Notes: a model not told the origin generated them from the letters alone. Numbered from the stretch's first letter, positions 1 to 6,786 are shown. The stretch: 33,050 bases of DNA from Paenibacillus dendritiformis (GCF_015845845.1 NZ_LDIG01000215.1:1-33050), one strand, 5' to 3'. Translations and numbers: made by a program.

Positions 1-160
1 ATGCCAGACAAACGAAGCTCCGCTTCGGAAGACATAGTCCATGGTTTCAGACATTCCAGCGCATTTACGGGACCTTGTCGGGATAATAGATTGCGAACCT
101 ATGTTTCCGTTCAAGCTTTGCACAAGGGAAGCTTTGTTTCGTGATGTCTTTTTCAAGTGA

Positions 161-646
161 ATCGAGTCATCACCTCTGCTTTCTGCGCCTATCGTTACAG
201 CTGATAGTGATGGTTCTCTTATTCGTAACCCTTTCACGGATTCAGGTGTTCTATCTAAATACATAACAACCATCATTGGTACGCTTTTTGGAATCCTTGC
301 TTCCTGCGGGATTCACTCGCTCGTTACACTAGCAGTCCCACACCTTAACAAACCAGACTATTCGATCTTGGGCTTATTCGTTCCAGTAGGAATGATGCTT
401 GTTATAATTTCAATTTATATGCCGCTTTTTTATACACTTAGTAAAAAAGGAACAGAAATTATCAATGTCGTATTTTTGATAATCCTGTTTGCTCTGATTA
501 ATCCTCTAGCAATGTTGATGAATATGATGAGCGAGGAAAGCTTTATCAGTGGTCAAATTTTATTTCTTATTTCAATCGGGATCTTACTGTTACTCATTGC
601 TTCCTATTACTTAACTGTTCATCTGTTCACTAGAAAGGACTTATAG
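161..646 (+). pseudogene. ABC-2 type transporter permease, C-terminal part
   Basis: An open frame of about 161 codons runs from just after a stop at 158-160 to the stop at 644-646. It has no good start or ribosome binding site; the first usable codon (TTG at 368) falls inside a hydrophobic segment, so the coding frame clearly extends upstream of it. The upstream part contains GVLSKYITTIIGTLFGIL, which resembles the region following the first cytoplasmic loop of small ABC-2 membrane subunits (ABC2_membrane_5 type), followed by three more hydrophobic segments and a basic end (TRKDL). The N-terminal third is missing: I recognise nothing in 1-160. It would have been the membrane half of a drug or peptide exporter, but no ATPase gene is in the window. 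An assembly or frameshift problem at about 158 is the alternative to true decay. Confidence 0.6.
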
Positions 647-679
647 GAGGCTGCGCAGTTGTATGGCCAACGTGATAAA
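632..679 (+). repeat. Imperfect direct repeat, copy 1 (gene-junction duplication)
   Basis: This segment spans the end of the permease frame, a GGAGG site and a short ATG frame (MANVIKKGELVK, stop at 697-699). It matches 1540-1592 at roughly 80% over about 45 bases: both copies have GGAGGC, a CGCA-like stretch, GTATGGCCAA and GATAAA in the same order. Both lie where one gene ends and a short frame starting MAN/MAK begins. It looks like a duplicated gene junction. Confidence 0.55.
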
Positions 680-697
680 AAAAGGAGAGCTGGTCAA

Positions 698-1619
698 ATG
701 AAAGATAAGAAATGGATGCTTTTGATGCTCGCCGGATGGTCAACATTAGTCGTGAGTCTGTTCCTAGCTGGTCTTGCCGGTGATGTTGCTGAACAGTTGC
801 TCGGCTTATCAAGAAATTCTAAATCGTTCGTTCAGGGTATTGTCATGAGTGGGCTGGCTGTTCCGATAATTTTGTATTTGTATCCGCATGTCTATAAGAT
901 AACTGGGTGCTAAATCCAAACCATCAGTATACTCCTGGAAAAGACTGCATCACTTTATTACTGGGGTTCTCTTGGCAATTGCACTGGCTTCATTAGGTTT
1001 CATAATAGCCAGTTCTCAAGGATGGATCGTCATTGAAAAATGGCATACCCCCGATCAGTGGCTTGCTGCGCTGCTTATCAATGCTCTCATTGCTTTTCTA
1101 TATGAAGCTTTACCAGAGGAATTAGGATTGCGAGGCATGCTGTATGATCTCTTACGTCATCGATTCGCGGCTTGGCTAGCTGTCTTATTTCAGATTATTC
1201 TATTTATACTTGTCCCTATTACAGTTACCCAGCTTCAAGTGCTCTTTGGACTTGCTCCCGGAAATATCATTAACATGCCTTATATCATATTAATTCTAAG
1301 CTTTGGAATATGTTTGCAGCTGCTCCGTCTATGGACAGGGAGTCTCTGGGCGTCGATTGGTTTTCACCTCGCCTACTTGGAAATCATGAGGTTTACCATC
1401 TTGCCGCATCAATATGGCGGACCAATCATAACCTTCAACGAATCAGTGCCTGGACTCGGCGGCTTGATCACGATGAGTATGATTATTGTTGGGGGCATCA
1501 TTGTATCACTCGTTATACTCGGTGCGAAGCGTTTTATACGGAAAAGGGATAATAGGCAGGAGGCCGCACAGTGGTATGGCCAAAACGATAAATGTCACCC
1601 GGAAGATAGACAGTTTTGA
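698..1619 (+). pseudogene. CPBP-family intramembrane metalloprotease, frameshifted
   Basis: The first part starts at ATG 698 with AAAGGAG about 9 bases upstream (MKDKKWMLLML) and ends at a stop at 911-913 after the residues YPHVYKITGC. The second part is open from 903 in another frame (GAKSKPSVYSWKRLHHF, then membrane segments) to 1619. Splicing the frames near 903-910 gives one protein of about 305 residues with several membrane helices. The second part carries the CPBP (Abi/CAAX-like) signature EELGLRG at 1116-1136, where the EExxxR glutamates and arginine form the active site, and a later histidine motif (GFHLAYLE). Such proteins act in the membrane, often in bacteriocin self-immunity or maturation. 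One missing or extra base explains the break, so a sequencing error is possible. The start overlaps the stop of the short frame in repeat copy 1, suggesting translational coupling. Confidence 0.75.
1540..1592 (+). repeat. Imperfect direct repeat, copy 2, with truncated ORF start
   Basis: This is the second copy of the junction repeat at 632-679. It has a GGAGG site and an ATG at 1576 that opens a 17-residue frame (MAKTINVTRKIDSFEKE) stopping at 1627-1629. The frame looks like the start of a gene whose body has been lost. I do not recognise the protein. Confidence 0.5.
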
Positions 1620-1698
1620 AAAAGAGTAGGTATTCACCTATGTTTGCCTCCGTGAATAGTTTAGTGTTAAAGCTATTTTTATTGATGGGGGGATCGGT

Positions 1699-2481
1699 GT
1701 GGGATACTATGTTGCGGTAGAGTCTGGCGTAAAATTATATGTGGAAGATATAAATCCCGAGGGCAGGAAGACGATAGTGTTTTTACATGGTTGGCCGTTA
1801 AACCATAAACAGTTTGAGTATCAGTTTGATGTTCTTCCCGCAATGGGCTACCGCTGTATCGGAATCGACTGGAGAGGATTCGGAAAGTCGGATAAACCAA
1901 TGAGTGGCTATCATTTTAACCGATTGGCAGATGATATTCGTACAGTAGTTGGCGTACTCAAATTAGACAATTTTACTCTTGTGGGTCACTCTACAGGTGG
2001 AGCAATCGCCATTCGGTATATGTCCCGATTCAATAATTACGGAGTATCCAATCTTGTCCTTGTCGACGCTGCAGCTCCAATAGGCTTTACTACAGATACC
2101 GCGAACAGATTCCTTGCTCAAGCGTTAAATGACCGCCCGAAGATGATGCGAGAAGTAACAGACACCTTTTTCTTTCAATATATAACATGTCCATTCTCTG
2201 AGTGGTTTTTTCAATTGGGGTTGCAAGCAGCAGGCTGGTCAACAGCAGCAATCATAATTACGCTAAGAGATGAGAAGCTTTATGCGGATTTGCAGAAAAT
2301 ACTTGTCCCAACCTTAATCGTTCACGGCGTTCACGACAAAGTTATTCCCTTTGCACAAGCTCAGGAACTAAATCAAAAAATAAGAAATTCACAGCTTGTT
2401 CCGTTTCATTACAGCGGTCATGGTCCTTTCTGGGAAGAACGTGACAAGTTTAACCAGCTCTTGAGGCAATTTATTGGTTGA
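1699..2481 (+). CDS. Alpha/beta-fold hydrolase
   Basis: This 260-residue protein is of normal length for a single-domain alpha/beta hydrolase and has no signal peptide, so it is probably cytoplasmic. Visible motifs are the oxyanion-hole HGWP at residues 30-33, the nucleophile elbow GHSTGG with Ser98, Asp213 in HGVHDKVIPF, and the catalytic His241 in SGHGPFWEE. The spacing fits the Ser-Asp-His triad of haloperoxidase-like esterases, lactonases and non-haem chloroperoxidases; the substrate cannot be told. The start is GTG at 1699 behind a run of six G; the ATG at 1685 is in another frame. It is the only intact gene of any length in the first 4 kb, surrounded by remnants, and a hairpin at 2526-2561 lies downstream. 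Confidence 0.85.
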   Translation: MGYYVAVESGVKLYVEDINPEGRKTIVFLHGWPLNHKQFEYQFDVLPAMGYRCIGIDWRGFGKSDKPMSGYHFNRLADDIRTVVGVLKLDNFTLVGHSTGGAIAIRYMSRFNNYGVSNLVLVDAAAPIGFTTDTANRFLAQALNDRPKMMREVTDTFFFQYITCPFSEWFFQLGLQAAGWSTAAIIITLRDEKLYADLQKILVPTLIVHGVHDKVIPFAQAQELNQKIRNSQLVPFHYSGHGPFWEERDKFNQLLRQFIG

Positions 2482-2525
2482 ATCGTCCTATTCAGCTAAC
2501 GGGTACGAGAGTTGATAGACACGAG

Positions 2526-2561
2526 AAGAAGGCTGCCGAGAATTTGATCGGCAGTCTTCTT
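2526..2561 (+). terminator. Hairpin after the hydrolase gene
   Basis: A 14-bp stem (AAGAAGGCTGCCGA with TCGGCAGTCTTCTT, one G-U pair) closes an 8-base loop 45 bases after the hydrolase stop. There is no T run after it, so it may slow or stabilise rather than strictly terminate transcription. Confidence 0.45.
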
Positions 2562-2666
2562 AGTAAGAGCAGGATAGCACAACCTGGAGTTCTCGTCTCG
2601 TGGCCGCTACGTCGGAAGAGCCGATACTTTAAGGAGGTAATGAAATTAATTAGAGGAGGAAGAAGA

Positions 2667-2798
2667 ATGAGTTTAACATTATCCTTGGATTTTCCGTTCA
2701 CGACATCGATCGAGAAGCTTTGGTCCGGCTTAACCGATTCAAGCAAACTTTATTCTCGTCCGGCGTTAGACAAGACTGTCAGCCGATCGAAAAATTGA
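2667..2798 (+). pseudogene. SRPBCC / AHSA1-like protein, N-terminal fragment
   Basis: A purine-rich AGAGGAGGAAG site precedes ATG 2667. The first 28 residues (MSLTLSLDFPF, then TSIEKLWSGLTDSSKL) match the usual opening of SRPBCC proteins of the Hsp90 ATPase activator-like (AHSA1) type, which are normally 140-160 residues long. After SSKL the family pattern is lost and the frame ends at 2798. The translation start is intact but the body has been deleted. In Bacillaceae such genes often sit near YdeI-like genes, and a YdeI tail follows directly here. Confidence 0.6.
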
Positions 2799-2804
2799 AT
2801 AGAG

Positions 2805-2963
2805 GTGTTCCTTGATGATGAAAAGGCCGGTTTGGAAGTGAAGTTTAAAAAAAGTACAGAATTCATAATTCCTGAAGAATTTCAAATTAAACTCGATGAA
2901 ATCCCTGCCCTGAAAACGGCTTTTGAAGCATTGACGCCGGGACGGCAAAGAGCATACATTCTA
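2805..2963 (+). pseudogene. YdeI-family (DUF1801/OmdA-like) protein, C-terminal fragment
   Basis: The frame reads EKAGLEVKFKKSTEF, then IPEEFQ, LDEIPALKTAFEALTPGRQRAYIL. This is the characteristic late part of YdeI-like proteins (about 190-200 residues, function poorly known). The usual continuation with lysine and arginine-rich helices is missing: after AYIL the frame passes without a stop into a sequence of a different family (M56 peptidase). No proper start is present; GTG at 2805 only opens the frame. Confidence 0.65.
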
Positions 2964-3104
2964 GTTCAGCATCTGTTCCGCAGACGCATCCATGCGCGTT
3001 TGAGGCATGCGCTATGGCTAATTGTACTGTTGAGGCTCATGCTGCCGGTGCTGCCGCAAAGTCCGGTAAGCTTGTTTAATGCAGTTCCTGCACTGACAGA
3101 CATA
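2964..3104 (+). pseudogene. BlaR1/MecR1-type M56 peptidase, internal fragment
   Basis: In frame with the preceding YdeI piece, the residues LFRRRIHARLRHALWLIVLL, followed by RLMLPVLPQSPVSLFN, match the first cytoplasmic loop and second membrane helix of BlaR1/MecR1 antirepressor proteins (peptidase family M56). Only about 45 residues remain; the zinc site (HExxH) and sensor part are absent. The open frame continues to 3233 but no longer resembles the family. It is a deletion or recombination product, not a working sensor. Confidence 0.65.
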
Positions 3105-3198
3105 AAAAATGCTGTCTTCGGGCTGTCGTACCACCGACGAGGGGCAATAGTATCGCCGCGGACAGAAAAATGCTTACCCATCGTTGTACCATTTTCAT
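3076..3198 (-). pseudogene. Secreted protein N-terminus (signal peptide only)
   Basis: On the minus strand, AAAGGAG lies 8 bases before ATG 3198. The frame gives 40 residues: a basic start (MKMVQRW), a hydrophobic core (VSIFLSAAILLPLVGG) and a likely signal peptidase I site after TTA. It then stops 14 residues later, where the sequence overlaps the BlaR1 remnant on the other strand. It looks like the start of a secreted protein gene whose body was lost when the two fragments were joined tail to tail. The parent protein cannot be named. Confidence 0.45.
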
Positions 3199-3247
3199 AT
3201 AATTACTCCTTTGTGCAAGATCCCATATCATAGAATAGAGAAATCAA

Positions 3248-3313
3248 TTTCGGGTGCAGACGAGATGACTATCGGGTGCATATGAGGTCAATATCGGTTG
3301 ATAATGTAACAAG
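3248..3313. repeat. Three degenerate 22-bp tandem units
   Basis: Units begin at 3248, 3270 and 3292. Units 1 and 2 agree at 16 of 22 positions around CGGGTGCA and GAGRT; unit 3 keeps TATCGG and an ATG in phase but is otherwise diverged. No gene covers this stretch. Its role is unknown. Confidence 0.35.
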
Positions 3314-3365
3314 CAGCGTCTTCGTTAGACCTTTCGGGAAAATATGAAGGAATATTTTCTAGGCG

Positions 3366-3533
3366 ATGCGTATGCAGCACTCAGAAGCGGGCAATGGGCA
3401 GGAGGCGTTGGCTTGCTTCCAGGAGGATGAGGCGCATTTACGGGACGGGACGAAGTTCGGTTTGACGCACACGCGGGGAAGTCTCTACGCAGGCTGGGTT
3501 GTACTGGCTCTGGTTTGGGTCCATTGTGATTAA
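3366..3533 (+). pseudogene. Possible repeat-protein (TPR-like) fragment
   Basis: A 55-residue frame contains EALACFQEDEAHLRDGTKFG, followed by LTHTRGSLYAGW. This looks like one and a half helix-hairpin units as in tetratricopeptide proteins, but it is short and no family can be fixed. A GGAGG-type ribosome binding site is not evident before the ATG. The rest of 3200-3608 shows nothing else recognisable. It may be only a chance frame. Confidence 0.25.
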
Positions 3534-3608
3534 TCAGTAGTTAAAATACAATAGCGAGGGGAAAATGAGAGGATTCCAGACCAACGGGGGATTTTCGGTT
3601 GGATAAAA

Positions 3609-3782
3609 TGTTGTAATGGCTGTGGTATGGCATCTATTCGCATCAACGTTGAAGAATGTTCACAAAAAAGTTTAGGTTTATCTATTGTAAATAGCTATGT
3701 AGAGGATAAACTAAAAGGGAGCATGCAATTTGAATCTACAGCGTGTGGAACAACAGTTTCATTCACGTTTAAAATGGAATAG
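3609..3782 (+). pseudogene. eutW: Ethanolamine sensor kinase EutW, C-terminal fragment
   Basis: The frame ending at TAG 3780-3782 has NGCGM (an ATP-binding G1-type box of a histidine kinase), then SLGLSIVNSYVED, KGSMQFES and GTTVSFTFK. These are the G2 box and final strands of a HATPase_c domain. The histidine box and all upstream parts are absent. I call it EutW because of what follows: an ANTAR-type antiterminator directly after the stop, an EutA piece and eutQ. In enterococci, Listeria and clostridia, EutW phosphorylates the RNA-binding regulator EutV in response to ethanolamine. The fragment cannot signal. The kinase family is clear; the EutW name rests on context. Confidence 0.65.
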
Positions 3783-3784
3783 AG

Positions 3785-3825
3785 GACTACAAAGGCGTAG
3801 TCTTACTAAAGCAAAGAGGCTTAAG
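3785..3825 (+). promoter_or_regulatory. ANTAR (EutV-type) dual-hairpin antiterminator
   Basis: Hairpin P1 pairs GACTAC (3785-3790) with GTAGTC (3797-3802) around the hexaloop AAAGGC. Hairpin P2 pairs CTAAAGC (3806-3812) with GCTTAAG (3819-3825), with one A-A mismatch, around the hexaloop AAAGAG. Both loops have A at position 1 and G at position 4, the known recognition rule for ANTAR-domain proteins such as EutV. Three bases separate the hairpins. The 3' arm of P2 lies inside the 5' arm of the terminator that follows, so forming P2 excludes the terminator. This is the architecture described for eut leader RNAs. Confidence 0.8.
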
Positions 3826-3886
3826 GTTATAGCATTCCTACTTGATAGGAAGCGGTATAACTTTAGGCCTCTTTGTGTTTATTTTC
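3812..3886 (+). terminator. Eut leader terminator controlled by the antiterminator
   Basis: A long stem pairs AAAGAGGCTTAAGGTTATA (3813-3831) with TATAACTTTAGGCCTCTTT (3856-3874), with one unpaired base and a G-U pair. An inner TTCCTA/TAGGAA stem fills the loop. The RNA would then read UGUGUUUAUUUUC. The 5' arm begins inside P2 of the antiterminator, as expected for an ANTAR-controlled attenuator between eutW and eutA. Confidence 0.75.
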
Positions 3887-3902
3887 TGGTATGGGAAATG
3901 AG

Positions 3903-4098
3903 GAAATGACACAGAATATGGCGTCATCGTTTTCCGTTCCGCGTAGTGTGATTACGGAGAAAGAAGTCATATACCGTAGTGAAATTTGTTTCACACCTCC
4001 TTTTAGCCGAGAACAGAATCGATGTTCAAAAGTCTATCACAGCTGTAATGGTTGCTATGCTCATTGCAAGTATAATGGTTCCAAAAAACTACACCTAA
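3903..4098 (+). pseudogene. eutA: EutA fragment fused to a membrane-protein tail
   Basis: The frame from about 3906 reads MTQNMASSFSVPRSVITEKE, followed by VIYRSEICFTPPFS. This resembles the region just after the start of EutA, the ATPase-like reactivating factor of ethanolamine ammonia-lyase (around residues 25-60). The first 20 or so residues, with the ATP-binding motif, are missing. After FSRE the match moves to another frame (NRIDVQK) and passes into a hydrophobic end (SITAVMVAMLIASIMVPKNY) that stops at 4096-4098, 19 bases before eutQ. The tail may be the end of the ethanolamine transporter EutH, which precedes eutQ in other operons; that is inference. If so, a deletion removed everything from early eutA to the end of eutH. 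Confidence 0.55.
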
Positions 4099-4117
4099 GA
4101 AGTAGAGGAGGGTACCC

Positions 4118-4576
4118 ATGAGTATCGATAAAAAGATGATTGAAGAGATGGTTCGTAAAATCATCATGGAAAAAATAGGGGCTGATGCTATTGAACAGAA
4201 CGTTCATAGAGGTCCTGGAGGGATTACTTCTGTTAAAGTGCCAAATATGAAAGTAACAGAAGAGGATCGTCTCGATACAGGCAACCCTAATGATATCGTC
4301 TATTGTAAAGATCTTTTTTCGCTAAAGGAAAGTCCAAGACTTGGCTGCGGTATCATGGAGATGAAAGAAACAACCTTTGACTGGACACTTAACTATGATG
4401 AAATTGATTATGTGATTGAGGGACATCTGGATGTTATCATTGATGGTACAAAGGTGTCAGCTGGTCCAGGAGAAGTGATCCTGATTCCAAAAGGAAGTAA
4501 GATTCAATTTTCTGTGCCAGAATATGCACGATTTATCTATGTAACATATCCGGCTAACTGGGCAGAACAAGCGTAA
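4118..4576 (+). CDS. eutQ: Ethanolamine utilisation protein EutQ
   Basis: This 152-residue cupin protein starts at ATG 4118 behind GAGGAGGG. The short N-terminal helix (SIDKKMIEEMVRKIIMEKI) resembles microcompartment-targeting or lid helices. The cupin barrel covers about residues 55-150, with LGCGIMEMKETTFDWTL, YDEIDYVIEGHLDVIIDG, and GPGEVILIPKGS followed by KIQFSVP. EutQ is reported to act as an acetate kinase and to help microcompartment assembly in ethanolamine breakdown. The length is typical of the shorter Firmicute form. It is the last gene of the eut operon in relatives; here all its partners are gone or reduced to fragments. Whether it is still expressed through the intact leader at 3785-3886 is open. 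Confidence 0.88.
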   Translation: MSIDKKMIEEMVRKIIMEKIGADAIEQNVHRGPGGITSVKVPNMKVTEEDRLDTGNPNDIVYCKDLFSLKESPRLGCGIMEMKETTFDWTLNYDEIDYVIEGHLDVIIDGTKVSAGPGEVILIPKGSKIQFSVPEYARFIYVTYPANWAEQA

Positions 4577-4593
4577 CATTCTAATTTCTACTC

Positions 4594-4773
4594 GCCGGAG
4601 GAAAAGCGGTTTATATCGGAGATACGTATGAAGGGGAACTGACAAACTCGCTGAGTTTGAATCGGTATACGTATGTGCAGAATAATCCGCTGAAATATAT
4701 TGACCCAAGTGGACATGCAGAATGTGGAGGGGTTACGAACTGCAATCCGAAACCCAAACCGCCGCAACAGTAA
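4594..4773 (+). pseudogene. RHS repeat protein, C-terminal core fragment
   Basis: Two frames together give the conserved end of an RHS core: YYSPEEKRFISE in the first, then DTYEGELTNSLSLNRYTYV, QNNPLKYIDPSGH and a variable tail ending CNPKPKPPQQ at 4773. The switch between frames lies near 4615. The DPxG/DPSGH motif marks the boundary where toxic tips of RHS/wall-associated proteins normally begin; here the tip is only about 17 residues with two cysteines. No upstream RHS repeats are present, so it is a displaced or orphan tail. Confidence 0.65.
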
Positions 4774-5033
4774 TGTACGGTATACTCCGGGCTCCATGGT
4801 TTCAGAACCGGGGCTTTAGCGATGCCCCGGTACCAATTTCGAGCGGACAATTGATTATTACTCCGGAATAATGGAAAAATTAAAAGGGTAATGTAGGCTA
4901 AAGAGGGCAACTTTGTGTCAATTAACATGTACACATATAGGTCATGGTATTTTTCGTTTTATATACATATGTACAAAATACGGGTTTTGTGAAATAGTGT
5001 GGCGACGATTAGTCCAGAACTATTTTTATTGCC
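4774..5033. other. Intergenic stretch without a recognised gene
   Basis: The only structure seen is an 8-bp GC-rich hairpin (ACCGGGGC with GCCCCGGT, 4807-4831) just after the RHS remnant, plus an AT-rich stretch with an imperfect inverted GTACACATATA / TATACATATGTAC pair around 4927-4974. No coding frame with a ribosome binding site was found. Confidence 0.5.
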
Positions 5034-5070
5034 AAAAAGAAAATCTCCCCAAATGAATGGGAAGATTTTC
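5034..5070 (-). terminator. Terminator of the cytolysin gene
   Basis: Read on the minus strand, GAAAATCTTCCC pairs with GGGGAGATTTTC and is followed by five T, eight bases after the cytolysin stop. It is a standard Rho-independent terminator. Confidence 0.85.
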
Positions 5071-5078
5071 AGAAATGA

Positions 5079-6581
5079 CTAGTGACTTATGGATGCTGAC
5101 GGATGCAACGTGGTTCCCCAAATGGAAACATTTATATTGCTGGTTAACGGAACGTTAGGTTCATCTAAAATGGTTCTCCACCATTCCCAGGCAAGACCTG
5201 TGCATTCTCTTGCAAAAATTTTGATGTTCTTCGCATTAGGCGGAAGCGGAATCTCTGTCGAGAAATGCGCTGTTTTATCTTGCCAATTCCCTTCCCAAGT
5301 TCTATGAGTAATGATTTCTTGTCCATTCTCATCAAAGGTAAACTCGTCCCAAGACACTTCAAACTGAGCTACATATGCACCGCTATGATCAAGCGTTATT
5401 TTGCCTTTCGTATATTCTGTCGTTTTTGTCTCGATATAGTCTGTATTGTTGTGAACCGCAGCTATGGAATTGTCTTTCAAGAACACACTGGTATATGAAA
5501 TAGGGTAAGCTGGATTCTTACTGCTAAATTCTGCATTGTCCTTGATTACATTTTGGATGACATTGAAGTCTTTCGTGACGACCTGGTTATGTGTTTGGGC
5601 ATCGCCGCCAAATACAACGGCAGTAAACGAACTGTTTTCATAAATATCTTTGTACTGTCCGCTAGCTTGTATGCTAGGGTTATTGAGCAATAATTTAAAT
5701 GCGGTTTGTACATCGCTGCTCTTTGAGGTCGTCTCCAATTTCACGTAAATGGTTCTGCCATAAGCTACGTTAGATACCATCAGAGGCGGAGACTGATTAC
5801 TTACCCCTTTACGGACTAATTCAGCAAACGTCACACTGTCATCAAACAAATCCGATGGATTGTTAGGAAGCGCTGCGCTTACGGTATAAAAGATTTGCTT
5901 ATAAGCGGCAACCATCACTTTTTTCTCGCCGCTTGCGACCGCGTTAAAGTCGATTCCGAGCGTACCGTTCAGCACTTTAGAATTCACGTTCAATGCACTG
6001 GCAATTTGATTTTGGCTGTAAACCATGGATTCTGCGTACTGTAATCTCGCAGGCAGTGTATGCGTTCCGGAATACTTCTCGCCCCAAGTCGACACGAGCT
6101 GATCAATGGCACTAGAAACGCTGCTGTAAGTTGGATTTTGAACGGTAATCGTATTTTCGCTCTTCAACCCGGGTAAATCAATGGTAATATCTAATGGTTT
6201 TCTCGCGGCCATAACCAGACTAGGCTGATTATCCGCAAAATCCTGATTTGCAAGCTGTATTGCGCCCGGATAAGTACGGTTCGTGATCGAATCAATAATG
6301 GAAATATCTACGGGAGATGTTGTGAGTGATTTTTTCTCCCGTTCAACCACGATAAATTTATCGTTGGAATGAATGCCTTCTTTGGGAACAAAACTGCTGA
6401 TTTGATCGCCTTTTACGGCCAAAACTTCATTGCGATCATAATTTAGGCTTGCGATTCCGGCATCAATATCATTGAGCTCGTTTGCTGCAGCGAAGGAAAT
6501 GCTCGAAAAAGTAAACACATGCAAACTAATTAATAGACTTACAAGCACTTTTGTTCCTTTCACATATTTTGATTTCCTCAT
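5079..6581 (-). CDS. alv: Cholesterol-dependent cytolysin, alveolysin-like
   Basis: This 500-residue protein is a secreted pore-forming toxin of the thiol-activated family that binds cholesterol in host membranes and assembles into large rings. A signal peptide covers about residues 1-32 (basic [11 protein letters not shown], hydrophobic core, cleavage after SFA). The tryptophan-rich undecapeptide [11 protein letters not shown] is at residues 459-469 in its unaltered form with the single cysteine, and the cholesterol-recognition Thr-Leu pair is at residues 491-492 (GTTLHP). The length equals perfringolysin and is within a residue of alveolysin from Paenibacillus alvei, to which the sequence is very similar throughout. 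The start follows AAGGAGGAG. It is a single-gene unit with its own terminator; no PlcR-type box or clear promoter was found in the 300 bases upstream. The gene appears intact. Confidence 0.96.
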   Translation of the reverse strand: MRKSKYVKGTKVLVSLLISLHVFTFSSISFAAANELNDIDAGIASLNYDRNEVLAVKGDQISSFVPKEGIHSNDKFIVVEREKKSLTTSPVDISIIDSITNRTYPGAIQLANQDFADNQPSLVMAARKPLDITIDLPGLKSENTITVQNPTYSSVSSAIDQLVSTWGEKYSGTHTLPARLQYAESMVYSQNQIASALNVNSKVLNGTLGIDFNAVASGEKKVMVAAYKQIFYTVSAALPNNPSDLFDDSVTFAELVRKGVSNQSPPLMVSNVAYGRTIYVKLETTSKSSDVQTAFKLLLNNPSIQASGQYKDIYENSSFTAVVFGGDAQTHNQVVTKDFNVIQNVIKDNAEFSSKNPAYPISYTSVFLKDNSIAAVHNNTDYIETKTTEYTKGKITLDHSGAYVAQFEVSWDEFTFDENGQEIITHRTWEGNWQDKTAHFSTEIPLPPNAKNIKIFARECTGLAWEWWRTILDEPNVPLTSNINVSIWGTTLHPSASISH

Positions 6582-6747
6582 AAAGATCTCCTCCTTTCAT
6601 GTAAAAACTGTATCGGTCGTTTGGCATAAAATTATGAGATTTCTAAAAAAAAATACAAACCTCCGTAACCTTTATAACAAAACTTATAATTTTCTGAGTT
6701 AATTCAATCATCTTGCGTAATATAGGCCAATTCTTGGACTAAAAAGT

Positions 6748-6786
6748 AAAGCCGATTTTTCCTGCTCTAAGGGAGGAATCGGCTTT
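6748..6786. terminator. Bidirectional terminator between glycosyltransferase and cytolysin genes
   Basis: A 10-bp perfect stem (AAAGCCGATT with AATCGGCTTT) with an inner CCT/AGG pairing closes this region. It is followed by TTTTTT on the plus strand and by TTTACTTTTTAG on the minus strand. It most likely ends transcription from the glycosyltransferase gene, about 95 bases after that gene's stop. Confidence 0.8.

Noticed and set aside
1-144. A 47-residue frame starting at the first base
   Set aside because: It has no upstream sequence to judge, an unusual composition, and no likeness to the ABC permease that follows in another frame.
59-3446. A 15-base exact repeat GCGCATTTACGGGAC at 59-73 and 3432-3446
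   Set aside because: About one such match is expected by chance in a window of this size, and the flanks do not align.
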